Shown piece after piece: positions 35,689 to 45,504 of a DNA stretch of 64,000 nt (position 1 is the stretch's first letter; the number at the start of each line of letters is the position of its first letter). The notes below the pieces were generated by a model that was not told where the DNA came from, ran no database searches, and worked only from the letters and a program-made list of their open reading frames with translations. Position numbers and translations under genes: made by a program. The DNA comes from Solwaraspora sp. WMMD406 (GTDB taxonomy: Bacteria; Actinomycetota; Actinomycetes; Mycobacteriales; Micromonosporaceae): assembly GCF_029626025.1 (NCBI RefSeq), contig NZ_JARUBF010000001.1, positions 1,798,001-1,862,000 of the forward strand. The letters are read 5' to 3'.

Positions 35689-37011
35689 TCACCGACGCAC
35701 CCGGAGACCGGTGCGGCGACGCTGCCGACCAGCTGGATCCGCTCGGCTGGCGGGGGCCAGCACCGCGAGCCAGGTGGGGCTCTGTTCGGTCGGCTGGCGG
35801 TAGCCGACAAACGTCGCGTCCCCTCGGCCTTCCAATTCGGTGTCCCAGGCGCTCAGCGGCAGCAGGGTACGGCCGGTCACCGGATCGACGATCCGGCCCG
35901 AACCGGAGGCTGTTCCGGACGACGCGCCGGACCCGGCATCGGCCAACGCCGCCGACTCCGCGCTGGCGGCTCCGCCGTCGTCGCCGGTCACGGTGAACGC
36001 CACCAGGTAACCGTCGTAGTCGACCACCAGATCGGCCCGGATCCGCCACACCAGATCACCGCTGAGGGGATCCACCGCCTCGATGTCCGATCCCGCCGGG
36101 AAGCAGATCAGCCCACCGCACTGGGTGATCCGGCCGGGCCCGTACCAGATCGGGCGGCTCCACCGGCGTCGTAGCGTCGACGGGTCGTAACCGGTGACCC
36201 CGAGCCCGTCCGCGCGCCACTGCCGCAGTACGAGCGTGCCGGCCATGGCCATCGGAGCGGATACCGCGCCCAGGTCGTCCACCCGCACGACCCGGCCGTT
36301 CCGCGCGTCGCGTACCTGGGCCCGTCCGTCGGTGCCGACCAGCACCACCTCGGCGGGTGCGCCGGCCAGCACCTCGGTCGACGCGGACAACTCGCTTCGC
36401 CACAGCTCGTCGCCGGTGGCCAGGTCCCGGGCTCGCAGGATCAGTTCCGCCGGCCCCGCCCGCCCCGACCCGGTCGACTCGGTCGACCCGGTCGACTCGG
36501 CGGGTTCGGCGGGTTCGGTGATCAGCGCGGTGGCGCCGTCCGTGGTGACGGTCAGCCCGGTCGGCGCTACCCATCGGACCCGCCCGGTGTCCGCGTCCAG
36601 TACCACCGTGGCACCGGTGCCCGGCCCGGACCGGGGATCGACCAGGATCACCTTGCCGGCCCGCCGGACCTGCCGCAGCCGCCAGCTCGCCGCGTCGTAC
36701 GGCACCGTCCACAGGTGGTCACCCGACGAGGTGTCGTACGCCGAGAGCTGCCAGGTGGTGGCCGCGCCCCGCTCGGCGGCGGAGGTGACCAGCAGCCGAT
36801 CGCCAGCGAGCAGCAGGTCCCGGGCCTTGACCCGGTGGAACGCGACCTCGGTCAGTGACGGACCGCTGGGCGGTACGGCACCGGCCAGTCCGAGCACCAG
36901 CACCAGCGTGGCCAGGAGGGCGACCGGGCGTGTTCGGGCGCGGTCCGGACGCCAACCTCGCGCCGCCCGCTCCGGTGACGGGCCGCGGGCCAGGCCCAGG
37001 TCGATGACCAT
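35689..37011 (-). CDS. PQQ-like beta-propeller membrane protein, frameshifted near its end
   Basis: The 440-aa frame has a cytoplasmic N-terminus, one membrane anchor (PVALLATLVLVLGLAGAV) and an outer domain of PQQ-type repeats: LSAYDTSSGDHLWTVPYD, LDADTGRVRWVAPTG, RDLATGDELWRSELSA, DPLSGDLVWRIRADL and VDPVTGRTLLPL. The last 20 residues (ASRADPAGRQRRRTGLRVRR) are not propeller-like. Removing one C from the C5 run around 35752 restores a sensible end (PPAERIQLVGSVAAPVSGCV ... AITIWRYRA) that stops at 35625. The propeller probably serves as a scaffold; no enzyme motif is present. It is convergent with the iron-uptake gene. Confidence 0.85.
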   Translation of the reverse strand: MVIDLGLARGPSPERAARGWRPDRARTRPVALLATLVLVLGLAGAVPPSGPSLTEVAFHRVKARDLLLAGDRLLVTSAAERGAATTWQLSAYDTSSGDHLWTVPYDAASWRLRQVRRAGKVILVDPRSGPGTGATVVLDADTGRVRWVAPTGLTVTTDGATALITEPAEPAESTGSTESTGSGRAGPAELILRARDLATGDELWRSELSASTEVLAGAPAEVVLVGTDGRAQVRDARNGRVVRVDDLGAVSAPMAMAGTLVLRQWRADGLGVTGYDPSTLRRRWSRPIWYGPGRITQCGGLICFPAGSDIEAVDPLSGDLVWRIRADLVVDYDGYLVAFTVTGDDGGAASAESAALADAGSGASSGTASGSGRIVDPVTGRTLLPLSAWDTELEGRGDATFVGYRQPTEQSPTWLAVLAPASRADPAGRQRRRTGLRVRR

Positions 37012-37085
37012 GCAGCCACACTCTTTCCCGTGTCGTCGGATGTCCAGCGCCGGGCGCGGTGGAGCCTCCTGACCATAATTACGGC

Positions 37086-37778
37086 ATGGACGACGCCAGA
37101 GCTCACCGGTCGCGGACCATTCGACTTCTGCGTGGCAAGCTGATCCTGGCCGCGGCCGTCGCGATCGTGTCGGCGCTGCTGGTGACCGGGAGCGGTTACT
37201 GGATCCGGGCGTCGGCGGCCGACCACGTCTACGACGTCGACAGTGTGCCGGCGGCGCCGGTCGCCCTGGTGCTCGGCGCGCAGGTCAGACCGGACGGTAC
37301 GCCGTCGGAGTTCCTCGCCGCCCGGCTCGAACTCGCCCGCCGGCTGGTCGAGACGGACCGGGTCCGCGCGGTGCTGGTCTCCGGTGACCATCGTGAATGG
37401 AACTACGACGAGCCGGGCGCGATGCGCCGCTGGCTGATCGAACGGGGAGTGCCGGCCGACAAGATAGTGCAGGATCACGCCGGGCTGGACACCTACGACT
37501 CCTGCCTGCGCGCACGCCAGGTCTTCGGCGTCGAGCAGGCGATCGTGGTCACCCAGAGTTTTCATGTCGAACGGGCGGTGACGGTCTGCCGGCGGGTCGG
37601 CGTCGACGCGGTCGGGGTCGGCGACGATTCGGTGAGCCGGTTCGAGCGGGCCTGGCGGTGGGGCGCGTTCCGGGAGCGCTTCGCGGCGGTCAAGGCCGCG
37701 TACGACGTGCTGGTCGGCCGGGATCCGGCGTTGCTCGGTCCACCCGAGACCAGCGTCGACGATGCCCTACGCGACTGA
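37086..37778 (+). CDS. SanA/YdcF-like DUF218 membrane protein
   Basis: ATG 37086 gives 230 aa. One membrane helix (LILAAAVAIVSALLVTGSGY) precedes an outer DUF218 domain with VALVLGAQVRPDGTPSEFLA, VLVSGDHREWNYDEPGAMRR, LDTYDSCLRARQVFGVEQAI and VVTQSFHVERAVTVCRRVGV. This is the SanA (vancomycin high-temperature exclusion) type, associated with cell-envelope integrity. No exact reaction is known. It is divergent from the propeller gene, with a 74-nt spacer. Confidence 0.92.
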   Translation: MDDARAHRSRTIRLLRGKLILAAAVAIVSALLVTGSGYWIRASAADHVYDVDSVPAAPVALVLGAQVRPDGTPSEFLAARLELARRLVETDRVRAVLVSGDHREWNYDEPGAMRRWLIERGVPADKIVQDHAGLDTYDSCLRARQVFGVEQAIVVTQSFHVERAVTVCRRVGVDAVGVGDDSVSRFERAWRWGAFRERFAAVKAAYDVLVGRDPALLGPPETSVDDALRD

Positions 37779-37819
37779 CGCGGCGCGACGGCGAGCTCAC
37801 TCCACTGTTCGGCGCAGTG

Positions 37820-37905
37820 CCACGGTCACCAACGCCTGGAACGCCGACCGCAGTGGCAACAGCGGCGCGGTGCAGTTCCGCAACGTCAGCTACAACGCCC
37901 ACACC
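37820..37905 (+). pseudogene. Possible CBM2-like fragment
   Basis: In one frame the DNA after the SanA-like gene reads TVTNAWNADRSGNSGAVQFR and NVSYNAHTGA. The spacing of WNA, SG and RNVSYN resembles the middle of a CBM2 module. There is no start, no flanking domain and no frame continuation. It may be another scrap like the remnant at 18868-19375, or chance. Confidence 0.3.
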
Positions 37906-37933
37906 GGCGCACGACAGCCTGCCACCCGGCGAT

Positions 37934-38446
37934 TCAGTAGTATCCCTTGTGGCCGTCGAGTAGTTCCCGGATCACATCGAGATGGCCTGCGTGCCGGCCG
38001 GTCTCCTCGACCATGTGGATCACCATCCAGCGCAGCGACGCCGACCCCGACCGGTAGTCCGGATGGCGACCGGTCTGGTCCAGTGGATGCGCCGCGATGA
38101 TCTCGTTCGACCGGGCGCACTGCCGCCCGTAGTCGGCGAGCAGCCGCGCCAGCGGCACGCCGTCGACCATCATGTCGGCGTCCTCCCGGGTCTGGTCGAA
38201 CTGTGGCCCGTCCGCCGGCCCACCCAGGAACAGCACCTCGAACCAGGTGTGCTCCACCCAGCGCAGATGCGACACGATGCCGGCGACGGTCATCAGTGGT
38301 GAGGTCGGCAGCACCGCGCGGTGGGCGTCGACGTCCGACAGCCCGTCGCACTTGAAGTGCACGATCGCGCGCTGCAGGTCGAGCCAGCCGGCGAGTTGGG
38401 TCCGTTCATCGGCGTCGAACGGCGGCCGGTTTCGGGCAGGCGTCAT
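37934..38446 (-). CDS. DinB-like (DUF664) metal-binding protein
   Basis: This 170-aa four-helix-bundle protein has SHLRWVEHTWFEVLFLGGP in the second helix and RWMVIHMVEETGRHAGHLDV in the fourth, supplying the His residues of the DinB-type metal site. Proteins of this group include thiol-dependent transferases such as mycothiol-dependent maleylpyruvate isomerase relatives; the substrate here is unknown. ATG 38446 is a clear start. The gene ends near the possible CBM2 scrap and is convergent with the SanA-like gene. Confidence 0.9.
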   Translation of the reverse strand: MTPARNRPPFDADERTQLAGWLDLQRAIVHFKCDGLSDVDAHRAVLPTSPLMTVAGIVSHLRWVEHTWFEVLFLGGPADGPQFDQTREDADMMVDGVPLARLLADYGRQCARSNEIIAAHPLDQTGRHPDYRSGSASLRWMVIHMVEETGRHAGHLDVIRELLDGHKGYY

Positions 38447-38596
38447 GGTCGCCGACCCTAGTCACCCTCGTCGGCTGCCACACCTGGTTTCCGCCGGGGT
38501 GGGCCGGAAGACGCCGACGGCCATCCGGCGGAGACCTCGGTCCCCACCAGATGGCCGCCGTCCCGTTCGCACGCAGGGGCGTACGGCTGCCTCAGG

Positions 38597-40174
<1,578 letters not shown>

Positions 40175-40503
40175 CTACGTTCCCTTCTCGAGGTGTCGGC
40201 GGACGCCGACCTACCTGTGCTGCGGTTTGTCAACCGAAGGCAGGAGCGGGCCACGCGATTGGCTCGCATGGGCCACGAACTGCTGAGAGGAAAGCGGTTA
40301 TGAACACTCACGACTTCGATGCATGTCTTTGCCAAAACGGAGATTAACTCAGGTCGAGATCGATGTCCAGAGTCGACTAATGACGGATAGTCCGAGATGG
40401 ATCTGAATTGGGGCCTACTTGCCGGCATGTCCGAACGTGGTCATCCTCGGCTGGCGGCGATGCCCTAACCTCGCCATCGAGGGGCGACCGGAAGGCGGCG
40501 ACC
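40175..40503. other. Intergenic region without a recognisable gene
   Basis: This divergent spacer between the protease and the 40504 gene should carry both promoters. No frame shows coding bias with a start site. I see no strong dyad. Confidence 0.5.
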
Positions 40504-40554
40504 ATGGACCACCGGCAGACCATGGACCACCGGCAGACCATGGACCACCGGCAC
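40501..40554 (+). repeat. 18-bp tandem repeat carrying three in-frame start codons
   Basis: ACCATGGACCACCGGCAG occurs at 40501-40518 and 40519-40536, and at 40537-40554 with the last base changed to C. Each unit contains an ATG, giving MDHRQT-MDHRQT-MDHRHW. Confidence 0.9.
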
Positions 40555-41043
40555 TGGCGCGCAGTCGGCTGTCTGATCGCTGGCATCCTGTTCGCGGCGC
40601 TCGGCATCGGCGTACTGGCCGTCGGGACCGGCGGCTTCGGTGTCGGCGCGTTCGGGGCCCGGACCGAGACGTTCACCCGTATCAAATGCGACGAGCGACG
40701 GGTGAACAAGGGCGGTTCGGTCTGGCACTGCTACGGCCAGAGCCCGGACCAGGTGGTGGCGAACGACGAAGCGGCGCGGCGGGCGACGCTGCCCTGGATC
40801 GTCGCCAATCCTGACCATCGAGACCAGCCGGTCGGGCAGCGTCAGCGCACCCGCCTCACCTTCGCGGTATCGAACGGGACCGTGCCGGACGAGATCACCG
40901 CGACCCGGATGGCACCCTTCGGCGACCGCTGGATCGCGCACTCCACCCCAGTGCGCTCGGTCGGAGTGCTGATCATCGTCATCGGTGGTGGTCTCGTCGC
41001 CGGTGGCGTCTGGCAGCTGAACCAGGGCGCGGACCGCAGCTGA
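40504..41043 (+). CDS. Membrane protein with two helices and an outer loop
   Basis: The ORF can start at ATG 40504, 40522 or 40540, all within the 18-bp repeat. The first is nearest to GGAAGGCGG. The product (179 aa at most) has one helix near residues 19-45 (VGCLIAGILFAALGIGVLAV), an outer region with two Cys (IKCDERRVNKGGSVWHCYGQ) and a second helix (VGVLIIVIGGGLVAGGVWQL). The layout resembles DUF3592-like proteins with two flanking helices and a beta-rich loop, but I am not certain of the family. Function unknown. Confidence 0.75.
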   Translation: MDHRQTMDHRQTMDHRHWRAVGCLIAGILFAALGIGVLAVGTGGFGVGAFGARTETFTRIKCDERRVNKGGSVWHCYGQSPDQVVANDEAARRATLPWIVANPDHRDQPVGQRQRTRLTFAVSNGTVPDEITATRMAPFGDRWIAHSTPVRSVGVLIIVIGGGLVAGGVWQLNQGADRS

Positions 41044-41085
41044 ACCAGGGTGCTGACCGGCAACGCTTCCGACGAGGTCCGCTGG

Positions 41086-42081
41086 TCAGCCCAGGAGGGC
41101 ACGTAGCCAGCGCAACTGGCGCCGGACCTGCTCGGCCTCGCCCCCTTCGTGGCCGTTGAACGGATAGACACAGATCTCCCGCGGCGGCGGCTCGGAGCGG
41201 CCGGCACCGGCCCCGTACCCGTTGTACGCGGCGAAGACGGTGCTCGGCGGACAGACCGTGTCACGCAGCCCGACCCCGAAATGGGCCGGTGCCGTCGCCC
41301 GCCGGGCGAACGACACGCCGTCGAAGTAGGACAAGGTACGCCGTACGGCATCCTCGGCGTCGCGGTGCACGGCCAGGTAGCGGGCGACGTCGCCGTACGG
41401 CTCGTTGTCGGTGATCTCGATCGCCCGCTGCCAGTGGCAGCCGAACGGCGCGGTGCTGATCAGCGCGGCCAGGTCGCCCACCAGGCCGGCGACGGCGAGT
41501 GCCAGCCCGCCACCCTGGCTGTTGCCGGCGGCGACCACCCGGCTCGGATCGACCCCGGGCAGCGCGCGGACCGCCGCGACCGCCCGGACCGCGTCGGTGA
41601 TCAACCGCCGGTAGTAGTACCCGGCCGGGTCTCCGATGCCCCGGGTCACCGGCCCGGGTCCGCCGGCCGCGCTGGGACGCGGATCCGGGGTGTCACCGCC
41701 GTTGCCGTACTGGTCACCCTGGCCACGCGAGTCCATCAGCAGGTGGGCGTAGCCGGCGGCGGGCCAGGTCAACCGCTCGTGGGGCAGCCCTCGGCCACGC
41801 CCGTAGCCGAGGTACTCGACGACTGCGGGCAGCGCCGTGTCGACCCCGGCGGGCCGGGTGTACCAGGCGTGGACCGGGTCGCCGCCGAACCCGGCGAAGG
41901 TGACCTGCCAGGTGTCGAGCAGTCGGAGGTCGGTCGGCTCCGGGCGGACGGCGAGCAGGACGTCCCGATCCGACGCCGCGTCGTCGAGGGTGGACTTCCA
42001 GAACACGTCGAAGTCCGGTGGCTCGGCGATCGCCGGGGCGTAGGTGCGCAGCTGCGCCAACGGCAGGTCGAACAGGGGCAC
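41086..42081 (-). CDS. CE7 acetylxylan esterase/cephalosporin deacetylase
   Basis: The 331-aa alpha/beta hydrolase opens MPLFDLPLAQLRTYAPAIAE, typical of the AXE1 (CE7) family. The oxyanion/loop region is AVVEYLGYGRGRGLPHERLT and the RGQGDQ motif is present. The nucleophile Ser is in AAGNSQGGGLAL, the Asp in GLRDTVCPPSTVFAAYN and the His in FNGHEGGEAEQ. There is no signal peptide, so it removes acetyl groups from imported xylo-oligosaccharides. GTG 42081 follows GAGGAGGA. It lies 19 nt downstream of the LacI gene on the same strand, so the two form a unit next to the divergent importer. Confidence 0.94.
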   Translation of the reverse strand: MPLFDLPLAQLRTYAPAIAEPPDFDVFWKSTLDDAASDRDVLLAVRPEPTDLRLLDTWQVTFAGFGGDPVHAWYTRPAGVDTALPAVVEYLGYGRGRGLPHERLTWPAAGYAHLLMDSRGQGDQYGNGGDTPDPRPSAAGGPGPVTRGIGDPAGYYYRRLITDAVRAVAAVRALPGVDPSRVVAAGNSQGGGLALAVAGLVGDLAALISTAPFGCHWQRAIEITDNEPYGDVARYLAVHRDAEDAVRRTLSYFDGVSFARRATAPAHFGVGLRDTVCPPSTVFAAYNGYGAGAGRSEPPPREICVYPFNGHEGGEAEQVRRQLRWLRALLG

Positions 42082-42100
42082 GGGTCCTCCTCGTACAGCG

Positions 42101-43213
42101 TCAGATCGAGCGGGGCGGGATCGAGCGGGGCGGGGCGGTGCTCTCCCGGATCACCAGTTCGGTGACCAGGTCGATCCGGCTGGTCGACAACTCGGCGCCG
42201 CGCGCCAGGTCGAGCAGCATCTGGGCGGCGGTGCTGGCCATGTCTCGTAGCGGCTGGTTGACCGTGGTCAGGGCGGGTACCGTCCAGGCGGCGACCGGCA
42301 CGTTGTCGTACCCGATCACCGACAGGTCGCCGGGGACGTCGAGGCCGAGTTGCCGGGCGGCGCGCAGCACCCCCAGCGCCTGGGTGTCCGAACCGGCGAA
42401 GATCGCCGTCGGCCGGTCCGGCCGGTCCAGCAGTGCCATGCCGTGCGAGTATCCGGCGGCCACGTAGAAGTCGCCCTGTCGGACCAGGTCGGCGGCGATC
42501 GGCAGGCCGGCTTCGTCGTGTGCCGATCGGAATCCGGCGGTACGGGCCTGCGCGCACAGCACGTCCGGCGGCCCGGAGATGATCGCGATCCGTCGGTGCC
42601 CGAGTTGCAGCAGGTGGCGGGTGGCGATCAGGCCGCCGTTCCAGTTGTTCGAGCCGACCGTCGGCACCGAGGCCGAGGTGGCGCTGTCGGTGTCGATCAT
42701 CACGTACGGAATCAGCTGGCGGGCCAGCAGTTCCCGTTGCCGTTCGCTGAGGTGGCAGAGCACGAAGAGCACTCCGAGTGGCCGGCGGGCCAGGGTCGCG
42801 TCGAGCCACTCGTCCGGTGGGGTGTGGCGGCCGCCGAGCTGGCTCAGGTGCAGGCCGATGCCGGCTACGCTGGCCACCGTCTCGACCGCCCGGATGATCT
42901 CCATCGCCCAGAGCGAGTCCAGTTCGTGAAACACCAGGTCGATCTGGTCGTGACGGATCGGCGGCCGGCGGGCCCGGCGGCGGTACTGGTGGCGGTCGAG
43001 GCTGGCCTCGACCCGGGCTCTGGTCTGCGGTGCCACGTCCGACCTACCATTGAGAACCTTGGATACGGTGGTGATCGAGACGCCGACCTCGCCGGCGATG
43101 GTGGCGATGGTGGCCGGTGAGGGCTGTCGGGTGCCGTCGCTCGGTCGTCGGGCCGGTGGGTCGAGCGGGTGTGGTTGGGGGTGCGGCTCAGCGAGTGGTG
43201 GTGCCTCTGTCAT
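42101..43213 (-). CDS. LacI-family transcriptional regulator of the xylo-oligosaccharide locus
   Basis: The 370-aa protein has a ~30-residue Pro-rich leader, then the LacI helix-turn-helix and hinge (ATIATIAGEVGVSITTVSKV, LNGRSDVAPQTRARVEASLD) and a periplasmic-binding-protein-like sensor domain (LGVLFVLCHL; HRRIAIISGPPDVLCAQART; PTAIFAGSDTQALGVLRAAR; VIGYDNVPVAAWTVPALTTV). ATG 43213 is chosen because the open frame further upstream is not homologous. The gene is divergent from the importer, and CGAA-type dyads lie in the spacer near both starts (43234-43246 and 43419-43435). It probably represses the esterase, importer, GH39 and GH42, with a xylo-oligosaccharide as inducer. Confidence 0.94.
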   Translation of the reverse strand: MTEAPPLAEPHPQPHPLDPPARRPSDGTRQPSPATIATIAGEVGVSITTVSKVLNGRSDVAPQTRARVEASLDRHQYRRRARRPPIRHDQIDLVFHELDSLWAMEIIRAVETVASVAGIGLHLSQLGGRHTPPDEWLDATLARRPLGVLFVLCHLSERQRELLARQLIPYVMIDTDSATSASVPTVGSNNWNGGLIATRHLLQLGHRRIAIISGPPDVLCAQARTAGFRSAHDEAGLPIAADLVRQGDFYVAAGYSHGMALLDRPDRPTAIFAGSDTQALGVLRAARQLGLDVPGDLSVIGYDNVPVAAWTVPALTTVNQPLRDMASTAAQMLLDLARGAELSTSRIDLVTELVIRESTAPPRSIPPRSI

Positions 43214-43233
43214 GCATACCTCACGAATGGTTA

Positions 43234-43246
43234 CCGAAACTTCCGG
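43234..43246. promoter_or_regulatory. Candidate LacI operator near its own start
   Basis: CCGAAACTTCCGG is a one-mismatch relative of the stronger dyad at 43419-43435 and lies 21 nt upstream of the LacI start codon. It is placed for autoregulation. Confidence 0.5.
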
Positions 43247-43367
43247 CCATGATCCTGCTGGTGGACTCGGTTCGACCGGCTTCTGGGCGCGATCCGGGCG
43301 ATCCATGGACGCCTTCTTAGCGACCCGGCAGACACTCTATGCAGTTGAGCGTCTCGTCCGGTGACTC

Positions 43368-43435
43368 TTGACACACCATGCCGGGGAGTTTAGGTTCCCC
43401 GCAAGGTAACGCGCCTATTTCCGAAACTTTCGGAA
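43368..43435 (+). promoter_or_regulatory. Promoter and LacI operator of the importer operon
   Basis: TTGACA (43368-43373), 17 nt, then TAGGTT (43391-43396) match the GH42 promoter at 24754-24782. TTCCGAAA-C-TTTCGGAA (43419-43435) is a perfect dyad of the CGAA...TTCG type, located 23 nt after the -10 element, about 90 nt upstream of the permease start. Confidence 0.8.
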
Positions 43436-43511
43436 CTCATGTCGCATCGGTTGATCGCCCGCTGCCTGGGAGAACCCAACGGCGGGCCACAGGTGAGGGG
43501 TGGCAACTGGG

Positions 43512-44510
43512 ATGAGCACACCCAGCACGATCGATGCGTCACCGTCTGCGTCGGTGCCGCTGCCGCCCGTCGACGATCTACCGCGACGTGCCCGGAGTCG
43601 ACCCCGGTCGCGCGGTTGGCGACGGGCGCTGCGCCGCGATTGGCAGCTCTACTCCCTGGTCGTGCTCCCGCTGCTGTTCTTCCTGATCTTTCGCTACCTG
43701 CCGATGCTCGGCAACGTCATCGCGTTCCGGCGGTTCCAGCCCGGCGGCAGCGTCTTCGGCGAGTACTGGGTCGGCCTGCGCTACGTGCGGATGTTCCTCG
43801 CCGACCCGACGTTCTGGCAGGTCTTCACCAACACGTTGATCCTCGGCACGCTCACATTGGTTGTCGTCTTCCCGTTGCCGATCGTGCTGGCGCTGCTGCT
43901 CAACGAGGTACGAGCCCGGCGGATGAAGCGGTTCGTGCAGTCGGTGTCCTACCTGCCGCACTTCCTGTCGATCGTGATCGTCGCGGCGATGGTCATGCAG
44001 ATCCTCTCCATCGACGGCACCGTCAACTCGATGATCCGGGCCTTCGGCGGCGACGCCATCCCGTTCCTGCAGGAGCCAGGCTGGTTCCGGACCATCTACG
44101 TCTCCTCCGAGGTCTGGCAGACCGTCGGCTGGGGGACGATCCTCTACCTCGCCGCGCTCACCACGATCGACCAGGACCTGTACGAGGCGGCCCGGATCGA
44201 CGGCGCCAACCGGTGGCGGCAGACGTGGCACGTGACGTTGCCCGGGATCCGACCGACGATGATCACGCTGCTGATCCTGAACATCGGCACCTTCATGGCG
44301 GTCGGCTTCGAGAAGATCCTGCTGCTGTACAACCCGCTGACCTATCCGACCGCCGACGTCATATCGACGTACCTCTACCGGATGGGCGTGGTCTCCAGCA
44401 ACTTCAGCTACGCCGCCGCCATCGGCCTGTTCGAGGCGTTGATCGGGCTGACCCTGGTGCTGTCGGCCAACCTGATCGCCCGCCGTACGGTCGGGACGAG
44501 CCTGTGGTGA
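43512..44510 (+). CDS. Carbohydrate ABC importer permease, LplB/YtepP type
   Basis: The 332-aa protein has six membrane helices. The family features are WQLYSLVVLPLLFFLIFRYL, LLNEVRARRMKRFVQSVSYL, PHFLSIVIVAAMVMQIL and the cytoplasmic EAA loop YEAARIDGANRWRQTWHVTL. LplB-type permeases work with a long lipoprotein binding protein and import plant-derived oligosaccharides. ATG 43512 follows GGGATG-proximal purines. The stop overlaps the next permease start by 4 nt. The ATPase is not encoded here; such importers often share a common ATPase (MsiK-like) encoded elsewhere. Confidence 0.95.
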   Translation: MSTPSTIDASPSASVPLPPVDDLPRRARSRPRSRGWRRALRRDWQLYSLVVLPLLFFLIFRYLPMLGNVIAFRRFQPGGSVFGEYWVGLRYVRMFLADPTFWQVFTNTLILGTLTLVVVFPLPIVLALLLNEVRARRMKRFVQSVSYLPHFLSIVIVAAMVMQILSIDGTVNSMIRAFGGDAIPFLQEPGWFRTIYVSSEVWQTVGWGTILYLAALTTIDQDLYEAARIDGANRWRQTWHVTLPGIRPTMITLLILNIGTFMAVGFEKILLLYNPLTYPTADVISTYLYRMGVVSSNFSYAAAIGLFEALIGLTLVLSANLIARRTVGTSLW

Positions 44511-45442
44511 CCGTCGACTCCTCCCGCAAGCTCTTCCCGCCTACCCGCCGCCGACCGCGCCGACCGCGCGGACCCGACGACACCCGGGGCTACCGGATCT
44601 TCCGGATCGTCAACGGGGTCATCCTGACGGCGATCGTGATCGTCACGCTCTACCCGTTCGCCAACATCGTCGCCCGCTCGCTCAGCGAGGAGGGCTACAT
44701 CCGGTCCGGCCAGGTCAACATCGTCCCGCGCGGGTTCAACCTGGACACCTACCGCCTGGTGATGTCCGACTCGATGTTCTGGACCAACTACCGCAACACG
44801 ATCGTCTACACCGTGGTCGCCACGCTCATCTCGATCGTGCTCACCACCTGCTACGCGTACGTGCTGTCGAAGAAGGACCTCAAGGGCCGGGGTGTGCTGG
44901 TCGGCATCGCCGTGTTCACCATGTTCTTCTCCGGCGGCCTGATCCCCAACTACGTGCTGATCACCAGCCTCGGGCTGAAGAACAGCCTCTGGGCGATCGT
45001 GCTGCCCAACGCGATCAACGTGTTCAACCTGCTGGTCATGAAGGCGTTCTTCGAAAGCCTGCCGACCGAGTTGGAGGAGGCCGCCGCCGTCGACGGACTC
45101 AACACGTACGGCATCCTCTGGCGCATCGTGATCCCGCTGTCGAAGGCGATCATCGCCACGATGGTGCTCTTCTACGCGGTCTCGTTCTGGAACTCGTGGT
45201 TCACCGCGTTCCTCTACATGGACCGCTCCGAACTGTTCCCGGTGACCGTCTACCTGCGCAACCTGATCGCCGGGGCCACCACCGCCACCTCCACCGGAAG
45301 CAGCAGCGACAGCCTCGCCCAGGCCGCCGCGAACATCCAGTCCGTCACCATCATCCTCACCGTTCTGCCGATCATCATGATCTACCCCTTCATTCAGCGC
45401 TATTTCGTGTCCGGCATCATGCTCGGCGCCGTCAAGGGATAG
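44507..45442 (+). CDS. Carbohydrate ABC importer permease, LplC/YcjP type
   Basis: GTG 44507 overlaps the previous stop in GTGA. The 311-aa protein has six helices: IVNGVILTAIVIVTLYPFAN, TCYAYVLSKKDLKGRGVLVG, FTMFFSGGLIPNYVLITSLG and the EAA loop LEEAAAVDGLNTYGILWRIV. The C-terminus ends IQRYFVSGIMLGAVKG, the usual end of this subfamily. It pairs with the preceding permease to form the channel for oligosaccharides delivered by the next gene product. Confidence 0.95.
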   Translation: MTVDSSRKLFPPTRRRPRRPRGPDDTRGYRIFRIVNGVILTAIVIVTLYPFANIVARSLSEEGYIRSGQVNIVPRGFNLDTYRLVMSDSMFWTNYRNTIVYTVVATLISIVLTTCYAYVLSKKDLKGRGVLVGIAVFTMFFSGGLIPNYVLITSLGLKNSLWAIVLPNAINVFNLLVMKAFFESLPTELEEAAAVDGLNTYGILWRIVIPLSKAIIATMVLFYAVSFWNSWFTAFLYMDRSELFPVTVYLRNLIAGATTATSTGSSSDSLAQAAANIQSVTIILTVLPIIMIYPFIQRYFVSGIMLGAVKG

Positions 45443-45504
45443 CGCTGCGGACAGGACCGCCCCATTCACCCGAATGCCTTCCGCGCGCCCCGAAAGGAAG
45501 TTCG

